Assembly: GCA_016081115.2 (NCBI GenBank)
Contig: CM071932.1
Location: 57,114,659 to 57,178,658 of the forward strand
Direction of reading: 5' to 3'
DNA: 64,000 nt
DNA from: Rehmannia glutinosa
Taxonomy: Eukaryota; Streptophyta; Magnoliopsida; Lamiales; Orobanchaceae
The first letter of the stretch is position 1, and each line of letters starts with the position of its first letter. This document shows, one piece after another, positions 58,701 through 64,000 of this stretch. Position numbers and translations under genes: made by a program. Under the pieces are notes generated by a model. That model had not been told where the DNA came from, did not search any database, and saw nothing but the letters and a program-made list of their open reading frames with translations.

Positions 58701-59953
58701 AATTCTTACCTTGTAGTCCAAATTTCTCTACTAGTTATTCTTCAAGTCTTCTAATTTCACCACCATGCATGCATGTCTCCAAGTGGTCTTCTAAGTACCT
58801 CAAAATCCAAAATATAAACTTAAATTAAAAGGAGAAGGTGATGAGTAGCAAGATTTTAAGTTGAATTGAGGAGTGAAATTTCTTACCTTGAGATAGGGGG
58901 TGTTCGAATTTTTGGTGTTTAAGTGGTAAGATTGTTTGTTTTGGTTCAGATGTTTGAAGAAAGAAAATATGTTTGATGTTAGGAAGAAGATGTTCTTGAA
59001 GATATGAAGATGAGTTTGAAGATGTGAAGGACTTGTGTTTGAATATTTGAAGATGTGAAGAAGTGGTACTTGAAGATATGAAGAACTTATGTTGAAGATT
59101 TGAAGATATGAAGAGTTGGTGTTTGAAGGTTTGAAGATGTGAATGATTTTGTGTTTGAATATTTGAAGATGTGAATGATTTTTAGAGAGAGATTAGAGAG
59201 CGGTTGGAGAAAAGGCTTGAGAATTAAAATGTGTTGGATGAAAAATGAATTTTTTGTATAAAAATGCCATTTTGGCCGTACAAATGGGGAGAGAGGGAGA
59301 GGAATATTTTTGTTTAATCTTGTGTCTTGCAAATTGTCTCTTGCATGGAGACGAAATGGTGGTCAAAGGTATGGGCAAGGTATGGGAAGAGAAGGAATGT
59401 TGGGAAGACTCCAACATGTTGGGAAGTTTAATAATGAAGAATTTATATATGAGATGATGTGTATAATGTTTGAATTAATGGTATAATTATACACAAGATG
59501 ACTAATATAAGGTGTAAGTGTACAAGAGTTGGATGATATTTCTACTCCAAAAATCATCACCAATGTCGTCCACTATAGGGGTAATATGGTAATTCCAAAT
59601 ATTTTTTTTTTGTCCCAAATTTGATGATAATAGATGAAATATATCAATCTCCAAAATAATTAGTAATTTCCTTGATCACTTATAAGTCTCATGATCATTT
59701 ATACTAAATCAAATTCTTAATTCTATAAGGTAAAAGTCTCTAAAATAAATAGTCTCTTAAAATTCTAAGGTGACTAATAAATACAAAAATAGTAATAATT
59801 ATCAATCAAGTGATCATAAATGCAAAATAGAACTAATAAATGATCATGATCACTAGTAATAATTACCCGTCAAAGTGACGCGGTAAAATAGTCGATCAAT
59901 GACATAGACGACAAAAGAATCAATTATATGTCGAAAAAATCGGGGGCTTTACA
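55725..59953 (-). repeat. 5' LTR (C) of chromovirus B, 4.23 kb
   Basis: It starts tgtcacgccccaaacgggac and ends gggggctttaca. It contains one copy of the segment triplicated in LTR B. It shares with LTR A, against LTR B, gattccagttgga (57427), ttaaaagaaataagtg (57480), ctgcataagtcctggaaat (57648) and cccaaaaatcgaaatttgc (57974). It is the most complete LTR of the family in the window. Confidence 0.88.
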
Positions 59954-59986
59954 GAATGAGAGTGAAAAGTAAAGTGAAAATTTAAA

Positions 59987-60224
59987 GTGGGATAATTTGT
60001 TTCGGCTTTATCCAAATGAAGTGGGATAATTTGCTTCGGCTTTATCCAAGTGATGTGGGTTAATTTGCTTCGGTTTTATCCAAGTGATGTGGGATAATTT
60101 GCTTCGGCTTTATCCAAGTGATGTGGGATAATTTGCTTCGGCTTTATCCAAGTGAAGTGGGATAATTTGCTTCGGCTTTATCCAAGTGATGTGGGATAAT
60201 TTGCTTCGGCTTTATCCAATTGAA
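59987..60224. repeat. Seven tandem copies of a 34-bp unit
   Basis: The units start at 59987, 60021, 60055, 60089, 60123, 60157 and 60191, with consensus gtgggataatttgcttcggc followed by tttatccaagtgat. They differ by one to three bases. The array lies in the right part of the solo LTR. Confidence 0.95.
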
Positions 60225-60778
60225 AGTGGAAGTAAATTTAATAAGACAATAATAATGCTTGACTAATTCTGACAATTCTAACATAATGGTTAATGGAAAT
60301 CTTTATACAAACAACGAGACAAAGTCATATGCACTTCATGCATTAATTTCCATGAAACTATTTTCCGTGCATAAAACAAGCCACACTCGCGCACCGGCAC
60401 CCACCCACTGAGAATTTTTGTCTCACCCCCACATTTTTTCAACGGCCAACTGATGATCCACCATATTATGAAGACGTCAACGAAGACGACCAAGTGACGG
60501 ATTAATCCCTAGACTTAGTTTGTCGATCTACCCTTAAATTTCGTTTATGAACAGTTGCTATGTTGGATGTAATAGAGGGGCGTAAGACCTCTTTCGCTTA
60601 GACAAATGGATTTTAATAATATTTCATTGCGACTATTGACTGCTTTCCGAGAGGTTATGAAGAACTATGTCTATTTGAAAATTAATATTGCTCAAATATT
60701 TGGTGAATTGTATTCTCAAATGGGAGAACTGGCGTGAGTTACCATTGGGTAGAGGCTCCAAATTTTTGGGGCGTTACA

Positions 60779-61624
60779 AAAATAGTCAAATTCCATTGCA
60801 ATTAAATACAAACTCCAATAGTATAGCGTATCTTTCTAAAACTTTATGAAATTTAAAAAACTATATTATATTAGTTTTTAGTTTATTATGTATAACTTTT
60901 AAAAACATAAGTTAATGCTAAAAGAAATCCAAACATAAAAGTTAATTAGTATTATATTTAATTATTGAAGATTGACACGTAAAAATTGTATACTTATTTT
61001 TTCTTTCATAAGATTGTCTTTGGTTTATTATTTATTAAATAAAGATATTTTGTGTGCAATTGAATAGAGTTTCAAAACTCAGATTTCGACTTGTCACTTT
61101 TTCATAATTTTATTTAATACCTGACTCTCGATGAAAATAATGGATTAAGTTTTTTATATATTAGGTTAATGTTTATTATTTTTAAGACACTGGAAATAGG
61201 AGGACTACAAACTTTAAGTTTAAGTGCTAATGAAAAATATTAACTTTGTCACTAGAATTAAAATAATATATGATTTTTTTACATATATATTATATTGTAA
61301 TTTTTTTTTTACATTTCTTTAATCAAAGAACTGAGATAGAATAAAAGAAGTAAGCACATGAAATATAAGAATTTGACTAACCTTTTTTTTTATTTTACTT
61401 GAATAACAATAACAGATAAAATGATGATATTATGATGGATTTTGGTATAATATTTAATTATTTTTTCTATTAATGCGATAACTTTCATGTGATTTACTAA
61501 TCATTAGCTTATGATTTATAAGCTAAATTATTTATCTGATTATGTAAAATGCATCCAATGCTAAAAGAATTCGAAAATCATGTAAGAGAAAAGACTTTTT
61601 CTAACCATAATGAATAAAAGACTG
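60779..61624. other. AT-rich sequence before the Helitron helicase
   Basis: No gene or repeat was recognised. The last bases before the coding similarity (ggtctccgctcag) could be a splice acceptor, which would make part of this stretch a Helitron intron. Confidence 0.4.
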
Positions 61625-64000
61625 GTCTCCGCTCAGGAAGCAATGTGGCGAATTTTTGAGTTTAATTTGAATGAAATATATCCAGCAGTTATTAACTTGC
61701 CACTTCACCTCCCAAATCAACAATGTGTGACTTATTGGGAAAATCAGAATTTATAAAATATTTTGAGCTGGGATCATGTCTCCAAAACAATGCTTACAGA
61801 GTTTTTTTTCCATTTGCTCCAAAAGTGAAGAGGCCAGAAAATATCTTTACCGGGAATTTCCGGAGCATTATGTGTGGGACAAGTAAGGTAAATGTTGGAA
61901 GGAAAGAAAGAAAAGAGATGTCATTGGCTGTATTTTTTTTTTTTTTTTTTTTTTGTAAGATGTCATGGGTCGTATAAATACCGCAAAACCCAGTGAAGGT
62001 GAAAGATATTATCTAAGATTACTTTTGAATCATGTCAGAGGACCAACGTCTTTTGAAGATTTGCTAACGGTGAATGGTGTACGTTGCTCATGCTTCAAGG
62101 AAGCAGCACAAAAAAGAGGATTGCTTGAATCTGATTTTAGTGTAATTGAATGCTTAAATGAAGCTGTCACTTTTTAAATGCCAAATGAATTGCGAAGATT
62201 ATTTGCAATCATATTGATATATTGTGCACCAACAGATGTGAGAGTTCTTTGGGATACATACTATGAAGCAAACGCTGATGATTTTAGAAGAGACTCAAAG
62301 ACCTCATTTGAACTACAAGTTGCAAAAACTTTAAAAAGTTTGGATTTTTTCTTGCAGAGCATGGAAAAAAGCATAAGTTCATTTGATCTTCCAGATATCC
62401 CTATTGATATGAATAACATGGAGAATGATTTTCGTAGAGAGGTACAAGATGAAATGTCCATTGAAATACCTCCGGAAGATTACGAAGCTGAGGAAAATTG
62501 AATATTGAGCAACACAAAGCTTTTTTGATGATCCTAGATTGCATAAAGAAGGGAAATGGAGGAATTTCTTTTATTGATGGGCCGGGTGGAACTGGAAAAA
62601 TATTCTTATACCGTGCATTATTATCTCATCTTAGATCCAAGAATTTAATAGCACTTGCAACTGCAACGTCTGGAGTTGATGTCGCAATAATGCCTGGAGG
62701 GAAAACATCACATTCACGCTTTAAAATACCAATAGATTCAAATAAATCAAGTGAATGCACTATATCGAAGCAAAGTGGGGCTGCAGATCTATTGCGTATA
62801 GCACAACTTATATTATGGGATGAAGCACCAATGGCAAAACGATGGGCTATTGAGAATGTTGATAAACTATTAAAAGACGTAATGGGAAATAAAGATGATT
62901 TTGGTGGAAAAGTCATAGTTTTTGGTGGAGATTTTAGACAAGTATTACCAGTTGTTCCTAGGGCAACAATCCATCAAACTATCTATGCAAGTTTGGTCAA
63001 ATCATATTTGTAGCCTAAAATGAGGAAAATTACTTTAACAAGAAACATGAGGTCAAAGAATGATCCGAATTTCAGTGAATTCTTGCTAAGAGTTGGAAAT
63101 GGTGAGGAACCAATTGATACTGAAGGTAATATAGAAATCCCCGAAGAAATGATTATTGAGTATGACAATGAAGAAGACTCAATACAGCGACTTATAAGGG
63201 CTATTTTCCCAGCGTTGGATAAAAATTCCCATTCAGCTCATTACATGATAAGTCGAGCAATATTAGCTGCTAAAAACGAGCATGTTGATAGATTGAATGA
63301 CAATTTGATCTCTATGTTTCCTGGAGAAGCAAGAACATTTAGCAACTTTGATGAAGCTATTGATGACACAAACAACTATTACGAAGAGGATTTCTTGAAC
63401 TCATTAACTCCAAATGGGTTACCTCCTCATAAGTTGGTGCTAAAACGAAATTGCCCAATAATTCTTCTGAAGAATCTGGATCCTTCAAATGGATTATGTA
63501 ACGGTACAAGAATGGTGTATCGGGATTTCAGGAATAATGTAATTGATGCCAAGATTGTCCTTGGGCAGCATAGTGGAAAGCATGTCTTTATACCTAGAAT
63601 ACCACTTTCACCAGTTGAGAACGAAGGTTATCCATTTCAATTTAGGCGTAAACAATTTTCAATTAGACTTTGCTTTGCCATGACAATCAATAAAGCTCAA
63701 GGACAAACACTTCTGAACGTTGGTGTCTATTTGCCACAATCAGTGTTTTCTCACGGTCAATTATATGTTGCTCTCTCCAGAGGAACTTCAATGTCTACAA
63801 CTAAAGTTTTGATTAAACCGGACCATGCAAATGGAAGGGGAGATTCGAAAATAAAAAAATATTGTGTACAAACAAGTTTTGAGTGCAGGTACAAATATTT
63901 GACACTTACGTTATTAATGTTGCTAAAGTTTATTTTTGTCTTCATTATTAATGTTGTTAATTTTTATTTTTATTAGGACAACAAAATATCAAAGAATGAC
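61625..64000 (+). pseudogene. Helitron PIF1-family helicase, N-terminally truncated
   Basis: Helitron Rep-Hel proteins transpose by rolling circle; here only the region before and including the helicase remains. Similarity starts at about 61635 (EAMWRIFEFNLNEIYPAVI), continues through GRINTAKPSEGERYYLRLLL (61970), and reaches the helicase at 62498. Motifs are GPGGTGKIF (Walker A, 62579-62605, with Ile in place of the conserved Thr after Lys), LILWDEAPM (Walker B, about 62810), FGGDFRQVLPV, LTRNMRS (63035), FAMTINKAQGQTL and LYVALSRGTS (about 63770). Disruptions are a poly-T expansion at 61935-61954, a stop at 62175, a frameshift at 62498 and a stop at 63011. The gene continues through a likely intron past the right edge. 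The HUH Rep domain is not in the window. Confidence 0.88.
63889..63976 (+). other. Probable intron in the Helitron helicase gene
   Basis: An AT-rich 88-bp stretch has donor GCAG|GTACAA and acceptor TTTTATTAG. Without splicing the protein ends in a hydrophobic tail unlike any helicase (LTLLMLLKFIFVFII), which is best read as translated intron. The downstream exon starts at 63977 and leaves the window. Confidence 0.5.

Larger units (their letters stand above)
41849..59953 (-). mobile_element. Tekay-like Ty3/gypsy chromovirus B with grossly unequal LTRs
   Basis: On the minus strand: LTR C (59953-55725), PBS, coiled-coil leader ORF, no gag, the end of the protease linker, RT, RNase H, integrase, PPT, and LTR B (51509-41849). 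It is 18.1 kb long. The LTRs are 4229 and 9661 bp; the difference is two extra copies of a 2.69-kb unit in LTR B. The 5 bp outside the ends differ (gcaca at 41844-41848, gaatg at 59954-59958), so there is no visible target duplication. LTR C shares diagnostic bases with LTR A and not with LTR B. The unit is probably a recombinant of two elements and not one insertion. Confidence 0.75.
40406..60778 (+). mobile_element. Solo LTR of a gypsy-type element, split by chromovirus B
   Basis: The left part (40406-41848) starts tgtgaggccccgatttttc and the right part (59954-60778) ends aatttttggggcgttaca. Both ends match the style of the chromovirus LTR termini (TGTGAAGCCCC to GGGGCGTGACA). The flanks carry the same 5 bp, aaaat, at 40401-40405 and 60779-60783. 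Joined, the LTR is about 2.27 kb with no internal region, so it is a solo LTR left by LTR-LTR recombination, later hit by the element at 41849-59953. It is a different family from LTRs A, B and C inside its termini. Confidence 0.65.

Noticed and set aside
61935..61954. Poly-T run read as poly-Phe in the Helitron gene
   Set aside because: It interrupts conserved helicase-region sequence (RKKRDVIGRINTA type) and is a homopolymer insertion or expansion, not a protein feature.
1..64000. CRISPR arrays, bacterial operons, riboswitches or prophage genes
   Set aside because: No spaced direct repeats, ribosome-binding sites or bacterial gene layout occur. All recognisable proteins are plant transposon families, with plant-type introns.

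Overview
The window is a block of nested transposable elements from a flowering-plant nuclear genome, most likely a eudicot. The evidence is the element mix: an Athila/Tat-lineage Ty3/gypsy element, a Sirevirus-like Ty1/copia element, Tekay-like chromoviruses with very long LTRs, a MULE transposase with a plant-type intron, DUF4283-type LINE ORF1, MITEs and a Helitron PIF1-family helicase. I see no intact host gene, rRNA, tRNA or CRISPR array. Almost every coding region is broken by stops and frameshifts.

Left third (1-20474): a MULE transposase gene (18428-20200, its 5' part lying beyond the left edge) is interrupted by an Athila/Tat-like element on the minus strand (1-18427). That element is itself split inside its protease by a complete minus-strand Sirevirus-like copia element (794-14845; 1.53-kb LTRs, TSD tttat, PBS, PPT, gag, PR, INT, RT, RNase H, and a long env-like region with its own candidate promoter). 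The MULE is followed by six copies of a palindrome built on GGCACGATATATCGTGCC.

Centre (20700-40405): a 5' fragment of a second copia element (20700-23925); a MULE-type MITE with a 10-bp TSD carrying a smaller PIF/Harbinger-like MITE in its loop (24733-25562); an orphan exon-like block; a LINE ORF1 without ORF2 (26709-28382); and a deleted Tekay-like chromovirus on the minus strand (29614-37656).

Right third (40406-64000): a solo LTR (TSD aaaat) is split by a minus-strand chromovirus (41849-59953). The left LTR of that chromovirus is swollen to 9.66 kb by a tandem triplication of a 2.69-kb unit, whereas the right LTR is 4.23 kb and resembles the neighbouring element more than its own partner. 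The internal region lacks gag and carries a coiled-coil leader ORF. The window closes in a degenerate Helitron helicase that runs off the right edge.

One technical signal cuts across everything. Repeat copies that are otherwise almost identical differ mainly by small indels and swaps at CG and CAG/CTG sites (CAG against CG, CCGAG against CCAG). This looks like base-calling error at methylated cytosines rather than natural mutation, so many frameshifts may not be real.
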